A DNA stretch of 48,550 nucleotides. Source: Curvibacter sp. (GTDB taxonomy: Bacteria; Pseudomonadota; Gammaproteobacteria; Burkholderiales; Burkholderiaceae_C). The position numbers and the translations under genes are program-made. The stretch lies in the NCBI GenBank assembly GCA_020621965.1, contig JAHRYV010000014.1, positions 20,849-69,398 of the forward strand. Reading direction: 5' to 3'. Position 1 is the stretch's first letter. Each line of letters begins with the position of its first letter. Of this stretch, positions 1-8,339 are shown piece after piece. The notes beneath the pieces were generated by a model that was not told the DNA's origin, did no database searches, and worked only from the letters and a program-made list of their open reading frames with translations.

Positions 1-1
1 C

Positions 2-765
<764 letters not shown>

Positions 766-784
766 ACACCACAACGACCTGACC

Positions 785-1339
785 ATGAGTACCCCGCCCC
801 GTGATCCGCTGCAACGGCCTGCCGGGCCGCAGGGCAGTGCACCCGTGCCCGGCGTGCTGAGCCGGCTTGCCTTCGACGAGCATCTGCTGCGGGAATGGGA
901 GCGGGCCAAACACGCGCAGGCGCCGCTGTCGCTGCTGCTCATCGACATCGATCATTTCCGCGCCAGTGCCGACCAACAGCGGGCGCCCCTGGGTGACGAG
1001 CGCCTGAAGAAGATCGCCGGCGCACTGGGACAGGCGGTGTTTCGCCCGACCGATCTGGTGGCGCGTTATGGCGACGACGAGTTCGCCATCCTGCTGCCCG
1101 CGGTGCACGAGGAAGGCGCGCGCGTGGTCGCGGCCCGGGTGCGTACGCAGGTCAACACCCTGGCCCTGCCGCACAGCGGCGGCGTAGGCGGCATCGTCAC
1201 CGTGAGCATTGGCGTGGCGGCGATCGAGCCGGCGGCCGGTGGGCGGCCGCAGCAACTCGTCGACCTGTGCACACAGGCGCTGGAAGAGGCCAAGCGCATG
1301 GGACGCGACAGCATCGTGTCGCAGGACTGGATGGTTTAG
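785..1339 (+). CDS. Stand-alone GGDEF-domain protein with degenerate motif
   Basis: 184-residue soluble protein that is almost entirely one GGDEF domain, with no membrane segment or sensory domain. The signature reads RYGDDEF (GDDEF at residues 96-100) instead of GGDEF or GGEEF. In the N-terminal half the usual FKxxND..GHxxGD block is replaced by FRASADQQRAPLGD: the metal-binding DID is kept, but the guanine-contacting Asn and the GH are lost. The C-terminal VSIGVA and the helix with EEAKRMGRD are recognisable. An intact diguanylate cyclase makes cyclic di-GMP from two GTP. The losses suggest a weak or inactive enzyme, possibly a GTP- or c-di-GMP-responsive regulator. ATG at 785 follows the peroxiredoxin stop by 19 bases, without a clear ribosome binding site; co-transcription is likely. 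Confidence 0.82.
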   Translation: MSTPPRDPLQRPAGPQGSAPVPGVLSRLAFDEHLLREWERAKHAQAPLSLLLIDIDHFRASADQQRAPLGDERLKKIAGALGQAVFRPTDLVARYGDDEFAILLPAVHEEGARVVAARVRTQVNTLALPHSGGVGGIVTVSIGVAAIEPAAGGRPQQLVDLCTQALEEAKRMGRDSIVSQDWMV

Positions 1340-1355
1340 CCAGGAAATCTGACGC

Positions 1356-1361
1356 TAGAAT
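1356..1361 (+). promoter_or_regulatory. Candidate -10 element of the glycine riboswitch transcript
   Basis: TAGAAT sits 30 bases before the first riboswitch helix and just after the preceding stop codon. It matches TATAAT in five of six positions. A convincing -35 hexamer is not visible; TTTAGC at 1335-1340 is 15 bases upstream. The predicted transcript would start near 1368. Confidence 0.45.
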
Positions 1362-1390
1362 GCGTCCAGGTCATGCACATGACCGAGCTT

Positions 1391-1590
1391 GACATCGGGA
1401 GAGACTGCGACGCGCCCCGTGCCCGCTGCAGCGCCGAAGGAGCAACCGCCCCGGAAACTCTCAGGCAAAAGGACCGATCAGGCAATTGAACTCTGAAGAG
1501 CGGCCGGAACTCGTCACCCGGCACACCGCAGGAGCAAGCGCAGCCGTCACGGCCGCGTGAATCTCTCAGGTACCAAACAGAGGGGGCGTG
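1391..1590 (+). promoter_or_regulatory. Tandem glycine riboswitch (gcvT motif)
   Basis: Two successive aptamers fill the 306-base leader of the dehydrogenase gene. The first has the arms GGGAGAGAC (1398-1406), GCCGAAGGAGCAACCGCC (1433-1450) and GAAACTCTCAGGCAAAAGGA (1454-1472), close to the gcvT-motif consensus. The second has CTCTG (1491-1495) pairing with CAGAG (1578-1582) to close its P1 helix, a core GCAGGAGCAAGC (1527-1539) and GAATCTCTCAGGTACCAAAC (1559-1579). In the known family, glycine binding by the two aptamers usually turns on glycine-use genes. Downstream, CGCGCA (1594-1599) and TGCGCG (1605-1610) form a perfect 6-bp hairpin, but no U-run follows, so control of translation rather than termination seems more likely (inference). 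Confidence 0.93.
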
Positions 1591-1645
1591 CAGCGCGCAT
1601 GGTGTGCGCGGCACCCCATCCTCATGACGTTTGGAGCCTGATCTC

Positions 1646-2917
1646 ATGAAGTCGATCGCCGTCATCGGCGCCGGTATTACCGGCGTCACCACTGCCTACG
1701 CCCTGGCCAAACGCGGCTTTGCCGTCACCCTGTTCGAGAAGAACCGCTACGCGGCGATGGAAACTTCCTTCGCCAACGGCGGGCAGCTGTCCGCCTCCAA
1801 TGCCGAGGTCTGGACACACTGGTCCACCCTGGTCAAGGGCATGAAGTGGATGCTCAAGAGCGACGCGCCGCTGCTGGTCAACCCCAAGCCCAGCTGGCAC
1901 AAGCTGAGCTGGTTCGCCGAGTTCATCGCCAGCATGCCCCGCTATCGCCACAACACCATCGAGACCGCGCGCCTGGCCGTGGCCGCGCGCGAGCATCTGT
2001 TCGCCTGGGCCAACGCCGAGGGCGTGGACTTCGACCTCAAGCGCCGGGGCATCCTGCACATCTACCGCGACCAGAAAGGCTTCGACCACGCGGGTGAAGT
2101 CTCCAAGCTGCTGGCCGCCGGCGGCCTGCCCCGGCGCGCCGTGACACCGGAGGAGATGCGCGCCATCGAGCCCACGCTGGCCGGCACCTACTACGGCGGC
2201 TACTACACCGAGAGCGACTCTACCGGCGACATCCACAAGTTCACCGTGGGCCTGGCCGCCGCCGCCGAGCGCCTGGGCGTGCGCAGCCTGTACGGGCAGG
2301 ACGTGCAGGCCCTGCGCAGCGACGGCAGCAGCGCCAGTGTCACCGTGCGCACGGACGAGGGCCAGCAGACCCACCGCTTCGACGGTCTGGTCGTCTGTGC
2401 CGGTGTGCTCAGCCGCAGCTTCGCCGCGCAACTGGGTGACCGCGTCAACGTCTACCCGGTGAAGGGTTATTCCATCACCGTCAACCTGCTCGATGAGCAA
2501 AGCCAGGCGGCGGCACCCATCGTCAGCCTGCTGGACGACGAGACCAAACTCGTCACCAGCCGCCTGGGGCGGGACCGCTTCCGCGTGGCCGGCACGGCGG
2601 AGTTCAACGGCTACAACAAGGACATCCGCGCCGATCGCATCCGCCCCCTGATCGACTGGGTGCAGCAGTGCTTCCCCGGCGTCAGCACGCGCCAGGTGGT
2701 GCCGTGGGCGGGCCTGCGGCCCATGATGCCCGACCTGATGCCGCGCGTGGGGCGCGGGCGCCGCGCCAACGTGTTCTACAACACGGGCCACGGTCACCTG
2801 GGCTGGACGCTGTCGGCCGTGACGGCCGACATGGTGGCCGGGGTGGTGCAGCAGGCGTACGCGGGCACGGCGCCCACCGTGCGGGTGCCCGCCGCGGCGT
2901 TGCCGCAGCGCGGCTGA
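1646..2917 (+). CDS. dadA: FAD-dependent D-amino-acid dehydrogenase (DadA-like)
   Basis: 423 residues. The N-terminus IAVIGAGITGVTTAYALAKRG holds the Rossmann GxGxxG (residues 8-13) with an acidic end of strand 2 (LFEKN), which binds FAD; ANGGQLSASNAEVW is typical of DadA, and the C-terminal block GLRPMMPDLMPRVG..NVFYNTGHGHLGWT closes the FAD site. DadA oxidatively deaminates D-amino acids (D-Ala and others) to 2-oxo acids at the inner membrane, feeding electrons to quinone. ATG at 1646 is preferred because GGAG at 1633-1636 lies nine bases upstream; an in-frame TTG at 1631 has no such site. The gene is directly under the tandem glycine riboswitch, so glycine itself, or a metabolite made from it, may be the physiological substrate: glycine is achiral and is accepted by some flavin oxidases of this fold (inference). 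Confidence 0.9.
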   Translation: MKSIAVIGAGITGVTTAYALAKRGFAVTLFEKNRYAAMETSFANGGQLSASNAEVWTHWSTLVKGMKWMLKSDAPLLVNPKPSWHKLSWFAEFIASMPRYRHNTIETARLAVAAREHLFAWANAEGVDFDLKRRGILHIYRDQKGFDHAGEVSKLLAAGGLPRRAVTPEEMRAIEPTLAGTYYGGYYTESDSTGDIHKFTVGLAAAAERLGVRSLYGQDVQALRSDGSSASVTVRTDEGQQTHRFDGLVVCAGVLSRSFAAQLGDRVNVYPVKGYSITVNLLDEQSQAAAPIVSLLDDETKLVTSRLGRDRFRVAGTAEFNGYNKDIRADRIRPLIDWVQQCFPGVSTRQVVPWAGLRPMMPDLMPRVGRGRRANVFYNTGHGHLGWTLSAVTADMVAGVVQQAYAGTAPTVRVPAAALPQRG

Positions 2918-2947
2918 GCACGCAGCGCGGCCCGGGCCGGGCGGCGC

Positions 2948-3532
2948 TCAGCGTTGCTGCAGCGCCGCCTCGATGGCCGTGACCAGCGCCTTGCTGCCTG
3001 GCTCGACCGAGCTGGCAAAGCTGGTCACGACCCGGCCGTCGCGCCCGATCAGGTATTTGTGGAAGTTCCACCGCGGCGCGGCCTTGGTGGCTTGGTAGAG
3101 CTGGGTGTACAAAGCGTTGCGCCGCGGCCCCACGACCTCGGTCTTGTCGAACATGGGGAACTTGACGCCGTAGGTATTGAAGCAGAGTTCGGCGATCTGC
3201 CTGGCATCGCCCGGCTCCTGCTGGCCGAAGTCGTTGGACGGAAAACCCAGGATGACCAGGCCGCGTTTTTCGTACCTGGCGTACAGCGCCTCCAGCCCTT
3301 CGTACTGTTTCGTGAAACCGCAGTAGCTGGCCGTGTTCACCACCAGCAGCACCTTGCCCGCGTATTGGCAGAGGTTCTGCGGGGTGTCGTCCTGCAGGCG
3401 CGGGAACTGGTGTTGCAGCAGGGTGGGACAGGGGTTGCCGCCGCTGCCTTGCGCGGAAGTGGTCATGGGCAGCAGGGCTGCGACCAGGGCGGTGACGACC
3501 AGAAGAAGGTGGTGGCGCAGCAGGAGCTTCAT
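2948..3532 (-). CDS. Exported glutathione peroxidase family protein
   Basis: 194 residues. The first 29 (MKLLLRHHLLLVV... ending TTSAQG) form a classical signal peptide, so the mature enzyme should be periplasmic. The GPx motifs follow: NTASYCGFTKQYEGLEALY with the peroxidatic Cys, GFPSNDFGQQEPG with the conserved Gln, and WNFHKYLIGRDG with the catalytic Trp-Asn. Bacterial Cys-GPx enzymes reduce hydroperoxides, usually with thioredoxin rather than glutathione. ATG at 3532 is chosen over a TTG 18 bases upstream because it places the signal peptide properly; CAAAAT at 3539-3544 ends exactly six bases before it and could be a -10 element giving a leaderless mRNA. The gene converges on dadA; both stop codons sit inside the arms of an imperfect inverted repeat (2913-2919 / 2946-2952). 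Confidence 0.92.
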   Translation of the reverse strand: MKLLLRHHLLLVVTALVAALLPMTTSAQGSGGNPCPTLLQHQFPRLQDDTPQNLCQYAGKVLLVVNTASYCGFTKQYEGLEALYARYEKRGLVILGFPSNDFGQQEPGDARQIAELCFNTYGVKFPMFDKTEVVGPRRNALYTQLYQATKAAPRWNFHKYLIGRDGRVVTSFASSVEPGSKALVTAIEAALQQR

Positions 3533-3662
3533 GAGGCCATTTTGTGCCAAGGCAGGAGGATCTGCTGGTGTGGCGGCAGTGCCTGTATTCGTGGCAGTGG
3601 GATTGCTCGAAATTCGTCTGGCGCGAATTCCTCGGGGCTGCGCGGGTTCTCACGCATCCGAT

Positions 3663-3694
3663 CCACAAAAAACAAACCCCGCTGTAGCGGGGTT
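3663..3694 (-). terminator. Rho-independent terminator of tRNA-Ser
   Basis: On the minus strand AACCCCGC/GCGGGGTT (3694-3687 and 3682-3675) forms an 8-bp stem with a TACA loop, followed by TGTTTTTTG. It starts eight bases after the encoded CCA end of the tRNA. Confidence 0.9.
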
Positions 3695-3701
3695 GGTTTT
3701 T

Positions 3702-3791
<90 letters not shown>

Positions 3792-3809
3792 GGTTTTGTG
3801 GTGGCGCGT

Positions 3810-3815
3810 ATTGTA
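3810..3815 (-). promoter_or_regulatory. Candidate -10 of tRNA-Ser
   Basis: TACAAT on the minus strand, five of six matches to TATAAT, placed 19 bases before the tRNA 5' end. No clear -35 hexamer is visible upstream inside trpS. Confidence 0.4.
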
Positions 3816-3820
3816 GCAGT

Positions 3821-5098
3821 TCAGGCCTGGGCGTCGCGCAGCTGGCGCAGAGCGGCCTGCAGGGCCTGCGGATCGGCGGCGGCGGGCAGGGTGGCCAGGG
3901 CGGCATCGTCCTGCTGCAGGGCCTTGATGGCCGCGCCGGCGTCCTTGGGGCTGGCGTAGCCGGCGCTTTGCAGCAGCAGCGTGCCTTGCGCATCCACGAA
4001 CTTGAAGTAGAACTGGCCGTCGGCTTCGCGGTATTGCTTGAAGCTGGGCAGCGCCGCCTTGGTCGCCTTGTCCTTCTTGGCCTCGCCTTGCGCGCGCAGG
4101 TCACGCAGGCCCACCGCGTGGCGCAGCCGGGCGGTGAAGGGGGTGGCAATGGCACGTGCCCTGGTCGCGCCGGCTTTCAGCAACTCTTCCAGCCGCTCGG
4201 GGTGGCGCATCAGCGATTCGTAGGTTTCGCGCATCGGAGCCACTTCGTGGTCGATGCGCTCGAACAGGATCTGCTTGGCCTCGGCCCAACTGACGCCGTC
4301 GGCATAAGCCTGCCGCAGCTGGGCGGTCTCGGCGGGCGTGGCGAAGGCCTGGTAGATCTGGAACAGGGCCGAGCCTTCGGTGTCCTTGGGTTCGCCGGGC
4401 GCGCGCGAATCGGTCTTGATGCCGGCGATGAGCTTCTTGAGCTGCTCGCGCGGGGCGAAGAGCGGGATGGTGTTGTCGTAGCTCTTGCTCATCTTGCGGC
4501 CGTCCAGGCCCGGCAGCGTGGCCACGGTCTCCTCGATCTGGGCCTCGGGCAGCACGAAGTGCTCGCCGTACAGATGGTTGAAGCTGGCGGCGATGTCGCG
4601 CGCCATCTCGATGTGCTGGATCTGGTCGCGCCCCACCGGCACGCGGTGGGCGTTGAACATCAGGATGTCGGCCGCCATCAGCACCGGGTACATGAAGAGG
4701 CCGGCGGTCACGTCCGCATCCGGGTCCAGGCCGGCGGCGTTGTTCTTGTCCACCGAGGCCTTGTAGGCGTGGGCGCGGTTGAGCAGGCCCTTGCCGCAGA
4801 CGCAGGTGAGGAACCAGGTCAGCTCGGGAATCTCGGGCACGTCGGACTGGCGGTAGAACGTGACGCGCTCGGGATCGAGGCCGCAGGCGACCCAGCTGGC
4901 GGCGATCTCCAGCGTGGAGCGCTGGATGCGCGCGGGTTCGTCCACCTTGATCAGCGCGTGGTAGTCGGCCAGGAAATAGAAACTCTCCACACCGCTGGCG
5001 CGGCTGGCCTGGATGGCCGGGCGGATGGCACCGACGTAGTTGCCCAGATGGGGGGTGCCGGAGGTGGTGATGCCGGTCAGGACGCGGACGGTGCTCAT
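3821..5098 (-). CDS. trpS: Tryptophan--tRNA ligase, long form
   Basis: 425 residues. The class I signatures are PHLGN (residues 16-20, HIGH type) and KMSKS (202-206), with GDQIQH-type dimer/nucleotide residues (GRDQIQHIEMARDIA) between them. The enzyme charges tRNA-Trp in the cytoplasm. It is about 90 residues longer than the usual 330-residue bacterial enzyme; the extra C-terminal part (about 340-425) begins after a basic KDKATK linker, contains QYREADGQFYFKFVDAQG and is shared, as far as I know, by betaproteobacterial TrpS proteins. Its start follows the stop of the upstream protease gene by four bases, with no obvious Shine-Dalgarno sequence, so it probably relies on translational coupling. 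It ends the minus-strand run beginning with the PHP gene. Confidence 0.96.
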   Translation of the reverse strand: MSTVRVLTGITTSGTPHLGNYVGAIRPAIQASRASGVESFYFLADYHALIKVDEPARIQRSTLEIAASWVACGLDPERVTFYRQSDVPEIPELTWFLTCVCGKGLLNRAHAYKASVDKNNAAGLDPDADVTAGLFMYPVLMAADILMFNAHRVPVGRDQIQHIEMARDIAASFNHLYGEHFVLPEAQIEETVATLPGLDGRKMSKSYDNTIPLFAPREQLKKLIAGIKTDSRAPGEPKDTEGSALFQIYQAFATPAETAQLRQAYADGVSWAEAKQILFERIDHEVAPMRETYESLMRHPERLEELLKAGATRARAIATPFTARLRHAVGLRDLRAQGEAKKDKATKAALPSFKQYREADGQFYFKFVDAQGTLLLQSAGYASPKDAGAAIKALQQDDAALATLPAAADPQALQAALRQLRDAQA

Positions 5099-5102
5099 GG
5101 CG

Positions 5103-5813
5103 TTATTTGAGGAGGAGGGACAGCGGGGTCAGCAGTAGGTCGAGCAGGGCATAAGTCAAGCCCATGACGGGCTGCATCCAGAACTGAACTACGAAGCTGA
5201 ATAGGCTAGGAAAGAACGGGAGGATCTTGTTGAGTTCGTTCGAAACGACAACGGCCAGAAGTATGTAGAAGCCCCACGGTTCGATGCGCGCCACCATGGC
5301 CGCCTGCTTCCAGGGCAGCAGGCCGACCAGGATGCGCCCGCCGTCCAGCGGCGGCAGCGGGAACAGGTTGAAGGCGAACATCACGACGTTGACCAGCACC
5401 CCGGCGCGGCACATTTCCAGGAAAAAGCGCTCGGTCATGCCGGCGCCGATCAGCAGGTAGATCAGCGCGCCCCAGAGCAGGGCCTGCAGCAGGTTGGCGC
5501 CCGGGCCGGCCAGCGCGACCCAGACCATGTCGCGTTTGGGATGACGCAGCAGATCGAAACGCACCGGCACCGGCTTGGCGTAGCCGAACAGGAAGGCGCC
5601 GCTGGTGGCGAAGTACAGCAGCAGCGGCATCAGGATGGTGCCCACCGGGTCGATGTGTTTGATCGGGTTGAGCGTGATGCGGCCCATCATGGCGGCTGTG
5701 TTGTCGCCGAAATGGCGCGCGGCGTAGCCGTGGGCGGCCTCGTGCACGGTGATGGCAAACAGCACCGGCAGGGCGTAGATGAGGACGGTCTGGATCAGGT
5801 TGGAGGCTTCCAC
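5103..5813 (-). CDS. Site-2 protease family (M50) membrane metalloprotease
   Basis: 236 residues, polytopic. Zinc-binding HEAAH lies at residues 24-28 in the first membrane helix, and the second motif NLFPLPPLDGG (149-159, Asp157 as third zinc ligand) lies in a later helix. This is the minimal, PDZ-free form of the M50 family, which cleaves substrates within or next to the membrane; its substrate is unknown. The start is GTG at 5813. GACAAT at 5825-5820 ends exactly six bases upstream of it and no Shine-Dalgarno sequence is present, so a leaderless transcript is plausible. The order YciO/Sua5-like, M50 protease, trpS is, to my knowledge, a common arrangement in Burkholderiales. Confidence 0.93.
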   Translation of the reverse strand: MEASNLIQTVLIYALPVLFAITVHEAAHGYAARHFGDNTAAMMGRITLNPIKHIDPVGTILMPLLLYFATSGAFLFGYAKPVPVRFDLLRHPKRDMVWVALAGPGANLLQALLWGALIYLLIGAGMTERFFLEMCRAGVLVNVVMFAFNLFPLPPLDGGRILVGLLPWKQAAMVARIEPWGFYILLAVVVSNELNKILPFFPSLFSFVVQFWMQPVMGLTYALLDLLLTPLSLLLK

Positions 5814-5819
5814 GGGGGC

Positions 5820-5825
5820 ATTGTC
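5820..5825 (-). promoter_or_regulatory. Candidate -10 element giving a leaderless start
   Basis: GACAAT followed by six bases (GCCCCC) and the GTG start of the M50 protease. With standard spacing, transcription would begin on the start codon itself. No -35 hexamer is obvious. Confidence 0.4.
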
Positions 5826-5875
5826 TCAGAGTGGGGGGCAGCGCCGGTCGAGGGCAACCCGAATGGGCGGGGTGG

Positions 5876-6499
5876 CTACAAGCCCAGCACCGCCGGGTCG
5901 CCGCGGCCCTGGCGCAGGATCTCGGGCTCCTCGCCGCTGAGGTCGATCACCGTGGTGGGTTCGTGCGGGCAGGCGCCGGCATCGATCACTCCGGCGAGCT
6001 GGTGTTGGTAGCGCTCGCGGATCTCCTGCGCGTCGTTGAGCGGCTCGCTCTCGCCGGCCGGGATCAGCGTGGTGGCCAGCAGCGGCCCGCTGTGCAGGGC
6101 CAGCAGCTCGTGCAGCACCGGGTGCTCGGGCACCCGCAGGCCGATGGTCTTGCGCGAGGGGTGGCTCACGCGCCGCGGCACTTCCTTGGTGGCTTCGAGG
6201 ATGAAGGTGTAGGGGCCGGGTGTGCCGGCCTTGAGCAGCCGGTACTGGCGGTTGTCCACGCGGGCGTAGTTGGCCAGTTCGGCCAGGTCGCGGCAGAGCA
6301 GGGTGAGGTGGTGTTTTTCGTCCACGGCGCGAATGCTGCGCATGCGGTCCACTGCCGCCTTGTCGTCCAGATGGCAGACCAGGGCGTAGCTGGAGTCGGT
6401 GGGCACGGCGAGCACGCCGCCTTTTTCCAGCAGGGCCACGGCCTGCTTGAGCAGGCGCACCTGCGGGTTGTCGGGGTGAACTTCGAATAGCTGGGCCAT
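5876..6499 (-). CDS. YciO/Sua5/YrdC family protein
   Basis: 207 residues. The N-terminal LLEKGGVLAVPTDSSYALVC (PTDTxYGL-like) and the blocks KHHLTLLCRDL, GPYTFILEATKEVP, TIGLRVPEHPVL and LLATTLIPAGES match the YrdC fold. TsaC/Sua5 enzymes make threonylcarbamoyl-AMP from Thr, bicarbonate and ATP for the t6A37 tRNA modification. This protein resembles the YciO branch, in which the role in t6A is doubtful; the motif SSYALVC, with Ala where TsaC has Gly, fits that. I therefore give no symbol. ATG at 6499 is preferred to a TTG six bases upstream. GATAAT at 6510-6505 ends five bases before the ATG, and no ribosome binding site is visible. The next gene downstream is the M50 protease. Confidence 0.88.
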   Translation of the reverse strand: MAQLFEVHPDNPQVRLLKQAVALLEKGGVLAVPTDSSYALVCHLDDKAAVDRMRSIRAVDEKHHLTLLCRDLAELANYARVDNRQYRLLKAGTPGPYTFILEATKEVPRRVSHPSRKTIGLRVPEHPVLHELLALHSGPLLATTLIPAGESEPLNDAQEIRERYQHQLAGVIDAGACPHEPTTVIDLSGEEPEILRQGRGDPAVLGL

Positions 6500-6504
6500 G
6501 CGCA

Positions 6505-6510
6505 ATTATC
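6505..6510 (-). promoter_or_regulatory. Candidate -10 element giving a leaderless start
   Basis: GATAAT, five of six matches to TATAAT, ends five bases before the ATG of the YciO/Sua5-like gene and lies in the 32-base gap after the EamA transporter stop. Confidence 0.45.
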
Positions 6511-6531
6511 GGGGGCTGAGCCGACCCCGCC

Positions 6532-7422
6532 TCATACCTCCAGCGGCTCCAGCCTGACCCGGCTCTCCAGCACGGACAACCAGGCGCTGGCGGCGCCGCA
6601 GCAGGCGATCATGAGCATGCCCACCAGCGACCAGCCGTCTGGCATGTGGTGGAAGACCAGCCAGCCGCCCAGCATGGCCAAGGCGATCTGCACGTAGAGC
6701 AGCGGCGTGAGCGTGGCCGCCGGCGCGCGGCGGTAGGCCTGGATCAGCATGAAGTGCCCGATCGTGCCCATGGCACCCATCAGCAGCAGACCGGCCCATT
6801 CGCCCACGGTCTGCGGCAGCTGCCAGGCCAGGGGCAGGGCCAGCGAGCCCAGCAGGGCGCCGACCCAGCCGGTGTAGAAGTGCATGGTCACGGCGTCCTC
6901 GGTCTTGACCAGGCGGCTGGTCAGGATCTGGAAGGCCGAGTAGGCCGCCACCATGGTCAGCGGCAGCACGGTGTACCAGCCGAACAGGCCGCCGCCGGGG
7001 CGCACGATGATGAGGGTGCCGACAAAACCGCCGGCCACCAGCGCCCAGCGCCGGCGCGAGACATGCTCGCGCAACACGGTGGCGGCCAGCAGGGTGACCG
7101 CCAGCGGGGTGATCATGGCAATGGCCGTGAACTCGCCCACCGGCATGTATTTCAGGGTGAGGAAGGTGAACAGGCTGGTGACGAACAGCAGCGCGCCGCG
7201 CAGGCATTGCAGGCCCAGGTGGCGGGTGTGCAGCAGGCTGCGCCCGCGCTGCGGCAGCATGACCACGGTGGTGGCCACGGCCTGGAACATGTAACGCACC
7301 CACAGTGCCAGCAACACGGGCACCGTCAGCGTGACGTACTTGGTGGTGGTGTCCAGCGTGGCAAAGCAGGCCACCGCGGCCACGGCGAGCAGCATGCCGC
7401 GGGCGGCGTGAGGGTGTGTCAT
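6532..7422 (-). CDS. EamA/DMT-superfamily transporter
   Basis: 296 residues with about ten hydrophobic helices arranged as two EamA repeats: the first from MLLAVAAVACFATLDTTTKY to about residue 140, the second from about 150 with YSAFQILTSRLVKTED and AYRRAPAATLTPLLYVQI. Members of the drug/metabolite transporter superfamily export amino acids, metabolites or toxic compounds; the substrate cannot be read from sequence. The ATG overlaps the TGA of the PHP gene (ATGA at 7422-7419), so the pair is translationally coupled. A longer reading frame continues upstream over the PHP gene on the same strand but is only an artefact of high GC. Confidence 0.92.
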   Translation of the reverse strand: MTHPHAARGMLLAVAAVACFATLDTTTKYVTLTVPVLLALWVRYMFQAVATTVVMLPQRGRSLLHTRHLGLQCLRGALLFVTSLFTFLTLKYMPVGEFTAIAMITPLAVTLLAATVLREHVSRRRWALVAGGFVGTLIIVRPGGGLFGWYTVLPLTMVAAYSAFQILTSRLVKTEDAVTMHFYTGWVGALLGSLALPLAWQLPQTVGEWAGLLLMGAMGTIGHFMLIQAYRRAPAATLTPLLYVQIALAMLGGWLVFHHMPDGWSLVGMLMIACCGAASAWLSVLESRVRLEPLEV

Positions 7423-8276
7423 GCCTGGATGCGATCGGCCAGCAGTTCCCACACCGGCGTCAGCTGGCCGGGCAGGAAGGGCAGGGCGCCCAGGTCGGTG
7501 TGCGATTCGTCGGGGCTGTGGAAGTCGCTGCCGCGCGAGGCGGCCAGGCCGAACTCGCGTGCCATCTCGGCGTATTTCACGTACTCGGCCGCGCTGTGGC
7601 TGCCGGTCACCACCTCCACTGCGGTGCCGCCATGGGCCTTGAATTCGGAGAACAGGGCAAATTCCTCGGTGGGGGTGAAGCTGTAGCGCGCCGGGTGGGC
7701 AATGACGGCCATGCCGCCGGCCTCGGTGATCCAGGCCACGGCGTCGCGCAGCGTGGCCCAACGGTGCGGCACGAAGCCGGGTTTGCCTTCGGTCAGGTAT
7801 TTGCGGAACACCTCGTTGGTCTCGCGGCACACGCCGGTCTCCACCAGGAAGCGCGCGAAGTGGGTGCGCGAGATCAGTTCCGGGTTGCCGGCGTATTTCA
7901 GCGCGCCCTCGAAGGCGCCGTGGATGCCCACCGCCGCCAGGCTGGCCGCCATCTCCCGGGCGCGCTCGCTGCGCCCGCCGCGGGTCTGGCGCAGGCCGGC
8001 GTGCATGCGCGGGTCCTGCGCGTCGAAGCCCAGGCCGACGATGTGCACCGTCTGGCCGGCGAAGGTGATGGAAATCTCGGTGCCCGTCAGATAGGGCAGG
8101 TCGTGGGCGCGGGCGGCGGCCTGTGCGCGCAACTGGCCGCCGATCTCGTCGTGGTCGGTCAGCGCCCACAACTCGACGCCATTGGCGCGGGCCCGGGCCG
8201 CCAGTTCCTCGGGCGTGAGGGTGCCGTCGGATACCACGGAGTGGCAGTGCAGGTCGGCGTTGAGAATGGAACTCAC
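7419..8276 (-). CDS. PHP-domain phosphoesterase (RNase AM / nucleoside bisphosphatase type)
   Basis: 285 residues. The PHP metal site is complete: DLHCHS (HxH at residues 10-12), LTDHDEIGG (41-47), VIAHPARY, and GSDFHSPDE near the C-terminus. Family members related to TrpH/YciV hydrolyse 3',5'-nucleoside bisphosphates such as pAp and trim RNA 5' ends (RNase AM), and a betaproteobacterial homologue (Chromobacterium) has been described as a pAp phosphatase. The start is GTG at 8276. TAAAAT at 8288-8283 ends exactly six bases upstream, and no Shine-Dalgarno sequence is present. It heads the minus-strand run leading through the EamA transporter to trpS and is divergent from the DUF599 gene. Confidence 0.92.
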   Translation of the reverse strand: MSSILNADLHCHSVVSDGTLTPEELAARARANGVELWALTDHDEIGGQLRAQAAARAHDLPYLTGTEISITFAGQTVHIVGLGFDAQDPRMHAGLRQTRGGRSERAREMAASLAAVGIHGAFEGALKYAGNPELISRTHFARFLVETGVCRETNEVFRKYLTEGKPGFVPHRWATLRDAVAWITEAGGMAVIAHPARYSFTPTEEFALFSEFKAHGGTAVEVVTGSHSAAEYVKYAEMAREFGLAASRGSDFHSPDESHTDLGALPFLPGQLTPVWELLADRIQA

Positions 8277-8339
8277 TTGTATATTTTAGGCTGTGGCCCG
8301 TTCGGCTGCCGGCGCGCACCGGGGTGGCACAATCCGCGC
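8277..8339. promoter_or_regulatory. Divergent intergenic region with two -10-like hexamers
   Basis: Only 63 bases separate the GTG of the PHP gene (minus) and the ATG of the DUF599 gene (plus). TAAAAT (minus, 8288-8283) and CACAAT (plus, 8328-8333) each end exactly six bases before their start codon. No Shine-Dalgarno sequence lies before either start. Confidence 0.4.

Noticed and set aside
1622-2797. A 391-codon open frame on the minus strand
   Set aside because: Antisense to dadA; no domain and no start context.
2913-2952. Inverted repeat GCTGAGC/GCTCAGC as a terminator between dadA and the peroxidase gene
   Set aside because: The 26-base loop is too large and no T-run follows; it mainly reflects the two facing stop codons.
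5876-8276. PHP, EamA, YciO, M50 and trpS as a horizontally acquired defence or stress island
   Set aside because: Base composition matches the surroundings, no mobility genes are present, and the order resembles a common Burkholderiales housekeeping arrangement.
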